This document shows positions 30,551 to 42,600 of a stretch of DNA of 64,000 nucleotides, piece after piece (positions within the stretch are counted from its first letter, which is position 1; every line of letters begins with the position of its first letter). The position numbers were made by a program, and so were the translations under genes. Source of the stretch: Congeria kusceri. Taxonomy: Eukaryota > Mollusca > Bivalvia > Myida > Dreissenidae. The notes beneath the pieces were generated by a model that searched no databases, had not been told where the DNA came from, and saw nothing but the letters and a program-made list of their open reading frames with translations. The stretch covers positions 8,216,426 through 8,280,425 of the forward strand of contig CM051029.1 in NCBI GenBank assembly GCA_027627225.1, written 5' to 3'.

Positions 30551-32501
30551 AAATTAATACGAATCAAAACATATAAATATATTAGATTGTGTTTATTTCT
30601 TTTTTAAATGCTATGTCATGTTGAAAACTTCTTAATTCTTTTTTAAAATAGTTTAATGGAATACCAGATATGCAAACACATAATTTTGCTTTAAAAAATT
30701 GTTTAATATATAAGCTATTATTTGCCATTACCGTTAAAGGAACTAGATGAAGTCAGCAACGATGCAGCCAATACACGAAATGGACAATAGCATATCATAG
30801 GTGACAGTGGCTATCCGTGTAAAAGATGGATTTTGATGCCATCCTGAGATCCCCAACATGGAGCACAATATGTTTTTATCATGTGTATATTGGTAACAAT
30901 AAAACAAAACAAGAATTGTAACACGTACATACAACACTTTGTAAAACAGCATCCTTTAATTTTCTTTTAATTACTACATTTTTTTATATGAATAATCTGT
31001 TTTGTGGTATTCAATAGCTTTGAACACCCACATATTATCAGTATTTTGTAAGTAATGAATACAAAAAAGAATGAAAACTGAATATGTTTAAACCAATAAG
31101 GAAACAAACTGCTAAACTAACAAACGGAATCTTTTCAAAATTATATTTTATATTTCAGATAGTTTATATTTTATTGTTTCCAAACATAATGTCATTTTTT
31201 TTAAATAATGATACATGTATCAACATGTTGTATTGTCAGTGGATTAATTTGAGCAGGTATTTCGTTTTAATATGTTTGACAATTATTTCAATATTAACAA
31301 ATCGTTTTAAATAATATCAAGTGCATGCATGAATACTTCGATATATCATGCTCTAACAACACACAATATTTTGAAGGTCACATAGGCAAACAAGAGCCAA
31401 AGTTTAACGAGGTATTGGTCAGTTAAAAGGAATCTTTGGTATCCTTTACAACGGAATACGGTTGAAACCACACAATGCATGTTTGTTAAATTGTGTAAAC
31501 AGGTTTTGAAATGGTTCTTCTATGCACTTAAGAACATATATTTATTGGCAGATGAAGAAAAAATGTATAATGATTAGCATAAAGCATACACTCTATACAA
31601 ACATAATAAACACATTTATATATAAATGTGTGTTTTTTTTCAACAATATATATCGCAATTAATTTGATCAATAAATCTGATAATGCGATATACATAATAT
31701 TTGTGCATAGAAAGAGAATGAATATAAACACTGATTTCTAATAAAACATCATATGCTAAATTTAAATCATTAGACCAACTTAGTCTTATAATGGATTAAA
31801 ACTCTATATATTGTTTTATTTACATGTAAATTCATGTAAAGGAAACATAAGATACTTTATTTCAGAGTTTTTGTTCCATGCGAAGTTCGGCATGACATAT
31901 GCAAATTTCATCGAATTCCACTGCTAGCCACTATAAAAAGCAGACGAGCTTATCAACTCGAATGAACATTATCACACAATTTCATTAAAGATGCACCTCA
32001 AATAGGTCTAAGATACAGAGATCTTCTGATCACTAATACATACTTCTGACTGTTAATAAAGATTCTAAATTTAACTTCCAAACACTTGTGTATTAATTCA
32101 GACAACTACCTAATTACTATAGCGTGTTTATAGCATCTATGCTCCTATTTCATTTTCCTGTTTTATTTAAGCATGAGGTACACCTGATTTTCTTTTATAT
32201 TTCTCTGTCAATGTTTTTCTGATTGTTATTAGATTTTCACATTTTAATACTTTAAGCAAATTTAAAGTGATGTGTGAAACCAAACACTGGAGCGGTAAAG
32301 ATGGTTAGAGATTTTTGCATTTTGTGTAATAAGGTTATAAACGTAATGAATTGCGTTTGCTAATTAATGTAAGCTTTTTGATCAGCAACACCATTTTACA
32401 ATTGTTATTCCTCCCCCAATTGCTTTATGTACCACTGTATTTGCAGTAAGCTGTTTAGTCTTAACTGTGTTACCATGTTGTGGAATTCATATGTACAGCG
32501 G
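30551..32501. other. Intergenic, no supported gene
   Basis: AT-rich. Low-complexity ORFs at 31084 and 31528 have no support as genes. Confidence 0.5.
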
Positions 32502-32717
32502 ACAGTCTGGATTGTTACATTACTGAAAAAAAAGGCAGGCAAAATACATACATGTACTCGTAAGGAGATCTATAATATAGTGCATTACTAGTTTGTTACA
32601 TTAACATAAAACTAATATACTTGGTAATAACGGTAAATATATTCCACCGTTATTACCATGTATATTCGTTTTATGTTATTTTACAGTATTTTTCAAAAAT
32701 GTAACAATCCAGACTGT
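32502..32717. mobile_element. Foldback (MITE-like) element, 216 bp
   Basis: Perfect 20-bp terminal inverted repeats: ACAGTCTGGATTGTTACATT at 32502-32521 and its complement at 32698-32717. A second, inner palindrome has arms 32603-32634 and 32646-32677 (30 of 32 match) around an 11-base centre. The element is therefore largely a long hairpin. No coding. Confidence 0.85.
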
Positions 32718-35596
32718 AGTTCATTGAATTGTTTTTCCTATTGATTAGGCCTACATCTACAATGCAATTCCTCATTTTAATATTTGTTAACATGTATACA
32801 TGTCAAATATAAACTACACAATCTGTTCTTGGCTTATCTTGGATTAAGACGGCATGGGTAAAAATATGTGTTGTACCATTTTAGGACAATGCTAGCGTTT
32901 GTCTTGGATATTCTGCTTAGCTTTATAACTTTGCTCGTACACTTCACATAACTGCTTCTTTAAATTTCCTATTACTGCTTAAATGTAATTGTAAAAAAAG
33001 ATGTAAAAAATCAACGCACATATTAGAATCTGTCCCCACAAAAAAACTTCCGTTTTCCTTTTTGAAATTTTCTCTTCTACGCACTAATTTATGTTTTTCA
33101 TATGAGACTAATGGACATGACAGTTTTAAACATCACTTTATGAGGCTTATATAATGCTGTACATTTTACAAACTACTGGTTAAGTTGTGTTGCAAATTCG
33201 TTTGATGGGACAACATTTCAACGTCTCGATGGTCCCCCATTATTTTCGCCTATAACAAATAATCGTTTGCACTAACAGGTGCCGATAGTGTTCGTTTTGG
33301 CCCCATTTACACCAGATATTGTAATACATATAAAATACGATTGTTGTTAGGACTTAGAGTATTTTTTATAATTTTGTCTAAAAAATTAAATAGAAATCAT
33401 TTGTAGCATTGTCAATACAGTAATATGAATAATAAATTAAAAACATAATGTCATTGAAATATAAATTGTCGACCTTATACCAGTAGCCAATGTATATTAA
33501 AACTTACCATCAAGGTAAAGCATATATACATGTCATGTACACTGTTAAAATATTCAAACCATGCAAAGACAGTAATCGCAAGCCAAACAGTGTAAAACCA
33601 TACGTATAAGACCATTAACAAACCGCATCACATGTACTGGTACACATTTGTAGACTTGACTTAAAATATCTGCTCTCACTCAGTTTGTACTGGAACGTAG
33701 GTTTGTGCAAGAATTAAAAGATTCCCTCATGCAAGTTGTTGAAGAGACAAGAGCGTAAACTCATTGTATAAATGTTAATAATATGGTTACATTCAAATAT
33801 AAACAAAGCGAAACGCTAGCTGCGACAGCACGAGATAACTCTTATTAGCAGCCCGAGGTCTTTTAATCATGGCCAGTGACAAATTGCCAAAAACAATAAA
33901 CAGGTTATCCTAAAAGCACATGACAAACACAAAAAACACACATCAATTAATCTGGGGTCACCGCCTTGGATCGGTCAATGCATTGCATTGGGGGTTTAAA
34001 CCGGTTTATTGGCGCACTAGCCTCACACTTGGCCCAGAATTAATCACAAAACATTTAAGTGTAAATAAATATTAACCTCATAGCATCGCAATTCAAATTC
34101 AACAGCAATAAGAGAGAATATTATTCAATTTAATTACCATTACGCAATGGCTAGATGCAAACCAGAGCAGCGGAATTGCAACTTTTTGAGGCACGATTAA
34201 ATGAAACAAAAAACAAGTATCAACTACATCTCGTCTTTTTTTTATAAAAAGCTTTAAAGACATAACATCATATAGTTCAGTTTTCAGATCATCGTCATGC
34301 AATTACAGAAAGAAGCCGTATTGTTGAGTGTAAAAAGCCAGATTACATAGCCTTGTTGTATATGTTCATTTTAAACTCAATTAAACTTAATATATTATTC
34401 TACATCTTCCTGCTAACCCACATAATTACACTATTTGTAAAAGTCCTGGGTCCTGTAACATAATGTTTTCAAATCATCGTTGTTGTTGTTTTCTAATCTG
34501 CAATTTAGGTAAAAATGACGACCTGACGATGTAGGTACACTAATTTAAAATATACATTTATCAAAGTTTGAAATGTTAGACTACAAAATATCCTTTATAT
34601 ATTCAAACAAGTTGCATTTTATAATAATTAACATATACAGCTTTTTAAACTAATGGTTAACTATCAGTCGTTGCTATGTTCTGTCCAACAAAAAAGCGAA
34701 ATGTAGAATATCTGTCTACGAGCACAGTTTATTGATATATTCCGGTACGAATTGTATCAGCCACTGTATTTCTTATTTCTTCTTTTTTGCAAATAAAATA
34801 TAAAGGTAGGTCTTGCGTTGCTGCACCATTTATAAAATAAATGTAATTATGTTGCGCGTTAAACTTAACAGGCATAATTTTACAAGTCGATAGTCATCTA
34901 ACAGTGAATAAGCTACGGTCTATAAACTGGGATGCCATTAGCTATGATATTTGGTATTAATTGTTATAACTGGATATCTGCCAGATTACATTTGGATGCG
35001 CGTGTTAAGAAAAGAAAACTGAAAATAACAAAAACATTTTCCAAATGATGTTAGTTGCTCAAAAATACCATCAACGTAACATTATCTTCACAACAACCAA
35101 CATAATGTAGATGTAATACTTGAACATATATTTATGAATAACATTTGTCCCATGCACTTGCATATTTAAAACTTAGTACTTTGCATCTGTTGATTTATGA
35201 ACTTTTGATAGCAATACTAGTGGGTGACAACCCGTCGATATCAATATGATAATACGAAATGCAAATTAATTCTAGCACATATGTGATTTTTTTCTTTTAA
35301 TTTATCTTCTTTTTTTTTTCAATGTTTGCTTACATCTGCGCTCCATCAGTATACTTCAATGGTTAATATATCAGAATTCCATATATCAAATTATTGTTAT
35401 CCAGATCCTGACACTTTTACTCAAACTGCATTTAGTTATGGTTATAAATGTATTCACAAATACTTTTTCCAATAACAAGACTGTAAACTGTTTAAAGTAT
35501 TCGACAATTTCAAATTAACATATGCATGTTCTTTCACCAATCCAGACTCACTTCCGAAACGTTAATGTAGAGTGTATTGTTCATCGCGTGGGCTTC
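32718..35596. other. Intergenic, no supported gene
   Basis: AT-rich. Near 33950-34040 a higher-GC piece (GGGGTCACCGCCTTGG...) looks like part of a dispersed repeat, but I cannot delimit it. No exon was seen. Confidence 0.5.
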
Positions 35597-35674
35597 TTAT
35601 GAGTTGCCTTGTGACAGAACCGAATATTCATGAAACAAAGTTTCAGCGAGGGTTTCGTACTGATTGCCGGGATT
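35597..35674 (-). pseudogene. Pseudogene C exon like E14: ITAM remnant
   Basis: After TTGTTTTCAG one frame reads YETLAETLFHEYSVL then SQGNS and TAA (35599-35597). The spacing YxxL-x7-YxxL equals that of gene A. Relative to the phase of E13 the frame is off by one near the start, so splicing would not read it in frame. The YVNM end is not preserved. Confidence 0.82.
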
Positions 35675-35764
35675 CTGAAAACAATGAAGAACCATAATTT
35701 GAATTGCTTTAAAATTATTTACCATTCCGTTGTAACTGCCTTGGCAGATGGGTGAAACACGTGT

Positions 35765-35990
35765 TTAATCTCGTAATTATTACATATAATCTCATATTTA
35801 CGACATAATAGCTCATTACTTCGTTACACGTAATTACGAGTATCCTCCGTTATACTTAGAACCTATTATCACGTAAGGATGACTTTTCGATTTATAACAT
35901 GTCGTAATTAGGGCCGTCGTTGAAATGTGTCTATGTCGTAAGTATGGCTAAATCATTCGTAATTACGTCTTAGTCACTCGTTATTCCGAT
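35765..35990. repeat. Stretch with repeated TAATTACG words
   Basis: Words such as CTCGTAATTA, CGTAATTACGAG, GTCGTAATTA and TTCGTAATTACGTC recur in both orientations over about 220 bases, forming a decayed palindromic repeat. It lies between the last two exons of pseudogene C, so it would be intronic. Confidence 0.55.
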
Positions 35991-36111
35991 CCATACTAAA
36001 TGTTGATGTTATACAATTTAACAATGAAATAACATGACTACAATATAAGGAGGGTTTTTAATCATAACTACCTTAAAGGTTAATTATGCTTAATGATGAT
36101 CATTATCATAC

Positions 36112-36164
36112 CGTTTCTGCAGGATTCATATTCGGAGTTCGCATTAGCAGCTTGGATGCTCGCT
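36112..36164 (-). pseudogene. Pseudogene C exon like E13
   Basis: The exon is 53 bases, acceptor TTTGTTACAG, donor G|GTATGA, phase 2 to 1. It encodes ASIQAANANSEYESCRN, aligning with the SYETCR of gene A. Exact length conservation identifies it. Confidence 0.8.
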
Positions 36165-36300
36165 CTGTAACAAATTGTAATATTATTAAAGAGTTGTGTT
36201 ACAAAACTTCATGGAATACGTTATATAGTTCAACAAATTAGTATAAACTATATTTATAAGATGTGTCCACAAATGTAAATACCACACGACCGATACATAC

Positions 36301-36357
36301 TGTGTTCTAAATAAGCCATCGTAACGAGTTGCAGACCCAGGATTACTTGAAACATAT
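36301..36357 (-). pseudogene. Pseudogene C exon like E12
   Basis: The donor GTATGT with a phase-2 end (CA|) matches E12. One frame reads SATRYDGLFRTQ, comparable to GQYEDLVREP. With the only visible AG acceptor the phase does not fit, so the true acceptor is mutated or an indel occurred. Confidence 0.55.
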
Positions 36358-36472
36358 CTTCCAATAATATAAATAGAAACCCAAAACAATAAAAACTAGT
36401 ATTACTAAAAATAATACAAGTCCTGTAGTTTTATCCTATTTCACATTACGACAAAAATCCATGTACACGTAC

Positions 36473-36580
36473 GTTTCAATTTGCGTCTACATTTCCACAG
36501 TACACCCAAGATGACTGCCACAACAGTGCCGCCTACAGCTCCTCCTACAGCAGACCCGACAGGTCTATTGAAACTGCTAT
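36473..36580 (-). pseudogene. Pseudogene C exon like E11: transmembrane
   Basis: Acceptor ATTCAATAG, donor C|GTACGT, 108 bases as in E11. It encodes a stalk starting DSS, a Gly/Val-rich hydrophobic run (GGAVGGTVVAVILGVLW) and basic KCRRKLK. The frame is intact, and the segment would still span a membrane. Confidence 0.82.
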
Positions 36581-36860
36581 CTATTGAATTATATAAATGT
36601 TATAGACGAATTAATGTGTTGCAGTTTGTAATATTTTTCCGTTATTATTGTCGTTGTTTGGGACAATATTCGTCCATTGAGTTTATATAAATTTTCAAAC
36701 AATTTAAAATTAAGACATTCTTATCACATTTAATTAAATGTCATTTAAGTCTTTTAACAGTATTTTAAACACGGACATTTTCATGGTGTGAAGTCAAACC
36801 CATAAAAACATGTTAAAATGAGAAAAATAAAAGACAATAAAGTGAGGGAACATTGCATAC

Positions 36861-37157
36861 CATATGTCGCTTGTGTTATCACAGAAATCAAGGTGGTTTC
36901 ATCTGATTTTCCAATTGAATTTTCTGCATACATGTTGACCTCATAAGTGGTCCCAGCAACTAATACATCAATGGTATTTCGACTGACTGTTGCAGAGACG
37001 TTTACGTACTGCCAAGTTTCATCGGCTGTTTTTTTGTAACAAATCACGAACCATTGGTCTTCACCTCCATCGAAACCCGGTTTCCATTCAACGGTTACAG
37101 AACTTTCAGTTATTAAGACTTCCACAACTTGAAATTGTTGTGGCATATCTGGCTGCT
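36861..37157 (-). pseudogene. Pseudogene C exon like E10: intact FN3
   Basis: The exon is 297 bases, open throughout, acceptor TTATGTACAG, donor GTATGC. FN3 motifs: VTVEWKPGFDGGEDQW, VICYKK, VAGTTYEVNMYAEN, IGKSDE. Exact length and phase match E10. It is undamaged, although neighbouring exons are broken. Confidence 0.88.
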
Positions 37158-37446
37158 CTGTACATAACAAACAAAGTATCTCAATAATGTCTTATCCATA
37201 TTCCTTTAGGGAATATATATTTATTTCTTCCTAAAGTGATATTATTTTTCTTACATTCCTCAGGTTACCATCAATGACAATTTCTATTTGTGCCAACCAT
37301 TTGGTATTGCTATGATTAAAATTAACTGGGGCTAGATAAGGTGAGAAATAAAAACTATTGTTAAGATACATTCAGTTAGTCATGAATTCATTCATCTCTT
37401 ATTTTTAAAGTGAAAAAATGAAATATTAAATTTATAAACATATTAT

Positions 37447-37767
37447 TTGCTCGAATGACAAATTCCTGTTCTGTAGAGCCTAGGTCATTGTAAACACGGA
37501 CCAAATAGTTTGTAAATTCTTCACTTTGTAGTTGATATACTGACAGGTTTGTCCGCAGTCTGTCTTCGAAAATTTGTATTTGAAGTTCACTAGTAGTTTT
37601 TAGTGTTACCAAGTCGCCAATTTATTTTATTGTCTTCCTCCAAACATTTGCCGTTGTATCACTTGGAGAAGGATACGACAAAATAGTGAACACAAGGACA
37701 ACGGAATCATTTGATCTTCTGAAGACAGTGGCAATCGGTGGAAAAAAATGAAAAGGTCCCGGTGCAC
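37447..37767 (-). pseudogene. Pseudogene C exon like E9
   Basis: Acceptor TAACTAAAG. The frame matches E9 (SNDSVVLVFTILSYPSPS; later EEFTNYLVRVYNDLGS) and also lacks both Ig cysteines. A TAA at 37624-37622 interrupts it. At the expected phase-1 end (37447) no GT follows, so the donor is gone. Confidence 0.83.
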
Positions 37768-37885
37768 CTTTAGTTACATATAAGAATAATACAAAATAAA
37801 TATTCAGATCGAGCTTTAAAACTGTCTGTAAGTCTGAAACACGGAGAAAGAATGATCAATACATGTTTAAATCACTATCACTTAC

Positions 37886-38186
37886 ACAGAATCATGATAC
37901 CTATTTCTCTTACTTGTTCAACTGCATTATGGATGTTCTTTCCTTTACATTGGTATGCACCCATATCGAATTCACATCGTGCATTTACAACACTGGTTGA
38001 TATTGTGTTATTGATCTCTTCGTGCAGTAGACCTTCACCACCTCGAGTAATATTTACAAAGTGCCAGTTTAGCTATGGGATCACTGTCAGCTTCACAGAA
38101 TAAGGTCACAGTCTGACTTTAGTTGATGGTAATACTAGATGTAAAGTTAAACCCGCAGAAATAAAATCTATGTATGTTGGCTGGAT
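37886..38186 (-). pseudogene. Pseudogene C exon like E8
   Basis: Acceptor TATGTTGTAG, donor T|GTAAGT, 301 bases (one extra). It reads SSITIN, a TAA, TVTLFCEADSDP, then after a frameshift VNITRGGEG and CEFDMGAYQCKGKN. The absence of a strand-C Trp matches E8, so that trait is ancestral. Confidence 0.85.
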
Positions 38187-38335
38187 CTACAACATAAATT
38201 GCAGGTTGTTGCACAATGTGATATCATTGTTAACGATAATTTTAACACACGCTGACGTTTTTTGTTTCTTCGTTTCCTATAATGATATTTCTTGTTTTTA
38301 AAGTTAATCCAGTGGGTACAATAACACTCGCTTAC

Positions 38336-38613
38336 ACTGCACAGTAATGTAAAACTTTGTTTCGTCGTATGCCTCCACAACACTACATCCTGTGGGTTCC
38401 ATTGTGTTGTTGACTCTGCATGTATATGTTCCTTCATCAGTGATCTGTATGTTCGTCTACGAAAGATTACGCCCCGATCCAATCGTGGTTGTATTAACGT
38501 GAAACCATGTAAATATCGTCTCTGTTGGATTTCCGGGTGTGTAAGGGCACTTGACAGTAATATTTTGTTCAGTAAAACTGTAGAGTTGCCTATTGACTGC
38601 GCAACCGCTGGTG
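38336..38613 (-). pseudogene. Pseudogene C exon like E7
   Basis: Acceptor GGCTTTTCAG, donor T|GTAAGC. The length of 278 implies a one-base loss from 279. After a frameshift in the first 40 bases it reads ITVKCPYTPGNP, IFTWFHVN, a TAG, then ITDEGTYTCRVNN and FYITVQ, matching E7 closely. Confidence 0.85.
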
Positions 38614-38758
38614 CTGAAAAGCCGAGTGTATATGAGATCAAAATAGTTTAAGCCAAAACATTAACCTTTCGGTGCATGTTTATTGTAAAATTATAAATTG
38701 GAAAGTGTATACATATACAAAAAGCTAAACTTCAATAGTTTAACATGAAAAACCTGTC

Positions 38759-39055
38759 CTAAAACATCTAGCTGGAAACTGGATGTATGTGTTCCCTTGA
38801 TGTGTCCATCAAATGTTGTATTCATTTCATAATAAGCTATGCACGTGTTCTCGCCACTGTGATGTCTGCTAACAATGCTGATGAAGACACCATCGCCAAT
38901 TTCAAAGGTATTAGGTGTCCACGCATATGATGAACCCGGTTTACTATTCGCTGTACACGTACCACTAAATGAATATCCTTGGATCACTTTCAAGTGGTTT
39001 GTTTGGACATCCTTCTCACATGTTTTAAAATTAAACGATGGGGTTTCTGGAGCAA
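38759..39055 (-). pseudogene. Pseudogene C exon: E6-like start, E5-like end
   Basis: Acceptor TTTTATGCAG; the frame is open for the full 297 bases. The first half (LKVIQGYSFSGTC) matches E6, while the end (TCIAYYEMNTTFDGHIKG) matches E5 (MNTTFKGNVNG). At the phase-1 end the donor should begin, but the sequence is GACAGG with no GT, so the donor is lost. Confidence 0.78.
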
Positions 39056-39508
39056 CTGCATAAAATATTACCATAAATACAGAACGCTAAATAGTAAATA
39101 CATATAATGACACAAGACTTACAAGCATTACTGACCTTGATCATACAGCTTATACACAAACAAACACAATATTCGACATAATATATGTTTGTCGAATCTT
39201 CCAATTAGAAAACAACATGTTTTAGCATGTATTAATTAAAATGTTTCAAAACGCATTGATATAATGCAATTAACACATTATTCCGTATGAATATCATGTA
39301 TACAAACGAAATAACTAAAGAGCAAAGGACTGATTTGCATTTCGTACAATCACGGTAACTATTATTGATTTCATGATGAAAATCAAGCAAGTATGTTCAC
39401 TACTCACAACTCACCACCTTAGGATTACAAGAGCCTATGCAACTTATGTTCAAGAAGCGGATTGGCCCTTGAAATACCAAAGGTGGCGAACTGCAAAATA
39501 AAACTCAC

Positions 39509-39794
39509 ACAGTACATTTGCTGTAACCTTCATAGAGCTAGATACAAGTGCTTGCAATACACTGGATGCTGATGTCGCCCATTACTATTGTATTCCAGTA
39601 AGGACCTATTGCAGACATAGCACCAGTGGATGCCCATACATAAAGCGCAGCCTGATTCGATATAGCATGACATCTTAAACTGACAGTTCTACCTCTTACA
39701 ACATTTATGGTTGAACTGGTAATTTGTTGATCAGCAATCCATCGATGATAGAGAGAAAGTTCTGTTATAGAATCTGCAACACATGTTGCAGAAT
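39509..39794 (-). pseudogene. Pseudogene C exon like E5
   Basis: Acceptor TTAATTACAG, donor-like GTGAGT. It reads RWIADQQITSSTINVVRG, then TVSLRCHAIS, LYVWAST, ISIQCIAST, ending in TAG at 39540-39538. The length of 286 is not a multiple of three, so an indel is present. Similarity to E5 is best around WIA and VSLRC. Confidence 0.75.
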
Positions 39795-40042
39795 CTGTAA
39801 TTAATGTCAATTTCTGGTTGATTAGTGCTTGCTATACAATGTTAACCAGAACAATGTTAAGGTCATGTTGCATTACATGATATAAGAGTAACCTTACTTA
39901 AAGCATTCTTTATGAACCAATGATACAATTATTAATTTAATGAAAATCATTTATTTTTGTCATATTGATATTGACCACTATGCATTAGTTTCTATTTTCA
40001 ATAAAGATAGTTACATACTATTTCTTATGTAAAAGATGCAGT

Positions 40043-40282
40043 TGCATTTCCAGTAATGATCTGTTGTGCGAACGTTTCGTTCAATTCATTTATCACTTCC
40101 AGCGTGTAGTTATTTATTACCGAACTACTGTACATTTAGTATAATCAAGCGTTGTCCGTTCTGTTTCTCTCCTCCTGGCAGTGTCCACGTATAGCGTGTG
40201 GGGGTAGGGTTACTCCTGCTGGTACACGTCATGGTAAATGATTTATTTTTAACAGTCCGGATGTTCGGTGTGGATGGGAGAT
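40043..40282 (-). pseudogene. Pseudogene C exon like E3
   Basis: Acceptor TTTTATTGTAG. It reads SFTMTCTSRSNPTPT, YTWTLPGGE and LIILNVQ, then a TAG; the domain resumes one frame over with VINNYTLEVINEL. The F-strand Cys expected after NYT is replaced by Leu. No intact donor. The PGG after Trp links it to E3. Confidence 0.78.
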
Positions 40283-41280
40283 CTACAATAAAACTAGATG
40301 TCATTATATCTTTCATTAAACGTTCAACAACTTGTATAATTTATAATGTTAAATCAGATTGTGATATAGTAGATAATGTTAATATTGTGCACGTTTCTGT
40401 GTTGATGTTTGTGGAATACAAAGAAACAATAGAAAGAGAAACAATTCTCTGTAAATGCAGCAACGAGAGATATACAAGTCTGGTCTTACATAACACGTAC
40501 TTCCTGCTTGAAAAGTTGCAAGATTTGCGCATGAAAAGCAGAAATATTGCACATACTGTAATCCTCACAAGAATGACATTTTCAGTTGGCTTGTCAATTG
40601 AAAACAGTTATCCGTCAAATACGTATCATTTGTATTCCTCATTGCTATTTCTAACGGAATCAATAATTACTTAAATTGAGGGCTTTGGCACTGTACCTGC
40701 AGAATTTTTTTTTTCTTTATACTTACATTGGAACTATTGTAACATATGTTATGCGCTGGTCCTCTGTATGACACAATGTATCAAACAATACAGAAGGAAT
40801 CTCGATACACACATTTATTATTTGGAACACCGGTGTGTCCTTAAACAGATATAAATCAAAATGCATGCGTAACATCTGTAGTAGAACTGGGCCCGTATTC
40901 ATAAATCGCCCAAGTTTTAAAGAAAACAATTCCTTAGATATCAATGAATTTTCCTCATGTAAGGATTTCCTTAACTTTCTTATTCATAAAGCTCTTTAGG
41001 ATTTTCCTAAGGTAAGATTTCACCTTAAATTTTCGTCTTAACAAGAATTCGTATTGTTTACATTGCCGGTTTGTACGCGGTCTATAATTCGAAACATGAC
41101 GTAGGACAGTGATTGCTAAATGACGGAACATAATTTAGCGGATAACGGTGTTACGAAATAAAACGGCTTTACTGCATATAAAGGATAAGTAATGAATTTC
41201 AAAATGGAATATATGCGAGTTTCATGGTTCCGGCCTGTGTCGAACAGTTGTCACACAATATCTGTCTCGATAGTATAAAA
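40283..41280. other. Flank of pseudogene C with a dispersed repeat
   Basis: From 40889 a repeat begins GGGCCCGTATTCATAAATCG and runs to about 41050 with CCTTA/TAAGG words in both orientations, as in 'cccgtattcataaa' elements. No E1/E2-like exon was found on the minus strand. The 158-codon + ORF at 40198-40674 is antisense to the pseudogene and unsupported. Confidence 0.5.
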
Positions 41281-42600
41281 ATATTTATTTTGGACTATTT
41301 CTGGAACAGAATAGCGATCTATAACGGAGATTTCGGTAAATCTACATATGGAAGTTGCGACTCTCTTACACTCGCGCGTGTAACGACATCCCCCATATTA
41401 TTACATTTAAAGGTCTTATTCATGATATACAGAAGTGCCAAATTTAAATAATTGAATGGCAATGCGTGAACAAGTACAACAATATTCATGTTGGACTGTT
41501 TCTGGAACAGAATAGCGACTTATAAATGGGATTTCGGTAATTCTACATATGGAAGTCGCGCTTCTCACACGCCAGCGCGGGTACGGAAATCCCTCATGTT
41601 ACTACATTTCAAGGTATTAATAATAATATGTAGAAGTGTTTAAATGTTTGTATTCGACTTCAATATGAAAACATGAAACAAGCTATTAAAATTAGATCTT
41701 TCATGAAACAAAACAACGATTCGTAGCGTGGATTTTTGTACGTTTTTCGTCTCTCACACGCTCGCGTGGGTATTAAAATCCCGTGTTTGCATAATCTTAT
41801 TCATCATATATAAAAGTTATTACAGTATTATTGCATGGTTTAGGGTTTAAAAGCATTAACATGTTCATTTATTACTGTTTATGAAACAAATTAGTGAATT
41901 TTATCGGGGATTTCGGTAATTGTAAACACGTAAGTTGCACCTGTTACATGCTCGCGTCAGTGCAGAAATCCCGCGTGTTGCAACAGTTAAAGGTCTTATT
42001 GGCCAGCTATTAATGTAAAAACAGTATTGTTCAATGGTAACGTGTAAACGTGCACACACATATTCATTTTAGTCTGTTTTTTTAAACAAAGTAGCATATT
42101 TTAACCGGGATTTCGGTATATCTACATATGGAAGTTACGCTCTGATACGCTCGCGCGTGTACCGAAGTCCCGTTATGTCACAACAGTTAGGGGTCTAATT
42201 CATCATATATGGTAGTGTTAACATTGTATTTGTTAAATGGTCATGGTTAACGTGCGCAAACATGTTTATTTTAGAATGTTCCTGAAATGGATTAGCAAAT
42301 AATAATGTGGATTTTGGAAAGTTGCGACTATCAGACGCTTTGGGGTGACCTGAAATCCCGTATGTGGCAACAAACACGACACACACTTTACATGTCTTAT
42401 TCATCTTATATAGGTATAAGGGTAAATAACAATGGTTATATGTAAACATACACAACCATACCAATTTTAGTATGTTCCTGAAACAGAACAGCGAATTATG
42501 TAGAGGATTTCGGGAAGTTCTGCACATGAATGTAGCTCTCGCATTTACCGAATCACGTATGTTGCAACTTGTAAGGTCTTAATAATCATACTTAAAAATT
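41281..42600 (+). repeat. Satellite array, period about 200 bp (left part)
   Basis: Units carry GGGATTTCGGTAA..CTACATATGGAAGT, a C/G-rich step (CACACGCTCGCGCG) and TACCGAAATCCCGT about 60 bases later. GGATTTCGG-like starts lie near 41331, 41531, 41727, 41911, 42111, 42310 and 42507. Divergence rises to the right. The GGGATTTCGGTA / TACCGAAATCCC pair makes each unit able to form a hairpin. Confidence 0.85.

Larger units (their letters stand above)
35597..40282 (-). pseudogene. Gene C: decayed Ig/FN3/TM receptor with ITAM remnant
   Basis: Eleven minus-strand exons correspond in order to gene A E3, E5, E6, E7, E8, E9, E10 (FN3), E11 (TM), E12, E13 and E14. The TM, FN3 and E13 copies keep the exact gene A exon lengths (108, 297, 53). 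At least four in-frame stops, five or more frameshifts and two destroyed donors make it non-functional as a full receptor. FN3, TM and cytoplasmic parts are the least damaged. No E1/E2 or signal exon is visible upstream (above 40282); block B at 15.8-17.9 kb contains precisely those missing exons. Confidence 0.88.

Noticed and set aside
40198..40674. 158-codon + strand ORF
   Set aside because: It starts antisense to a pseudogene C exon and has no recognisable domain.
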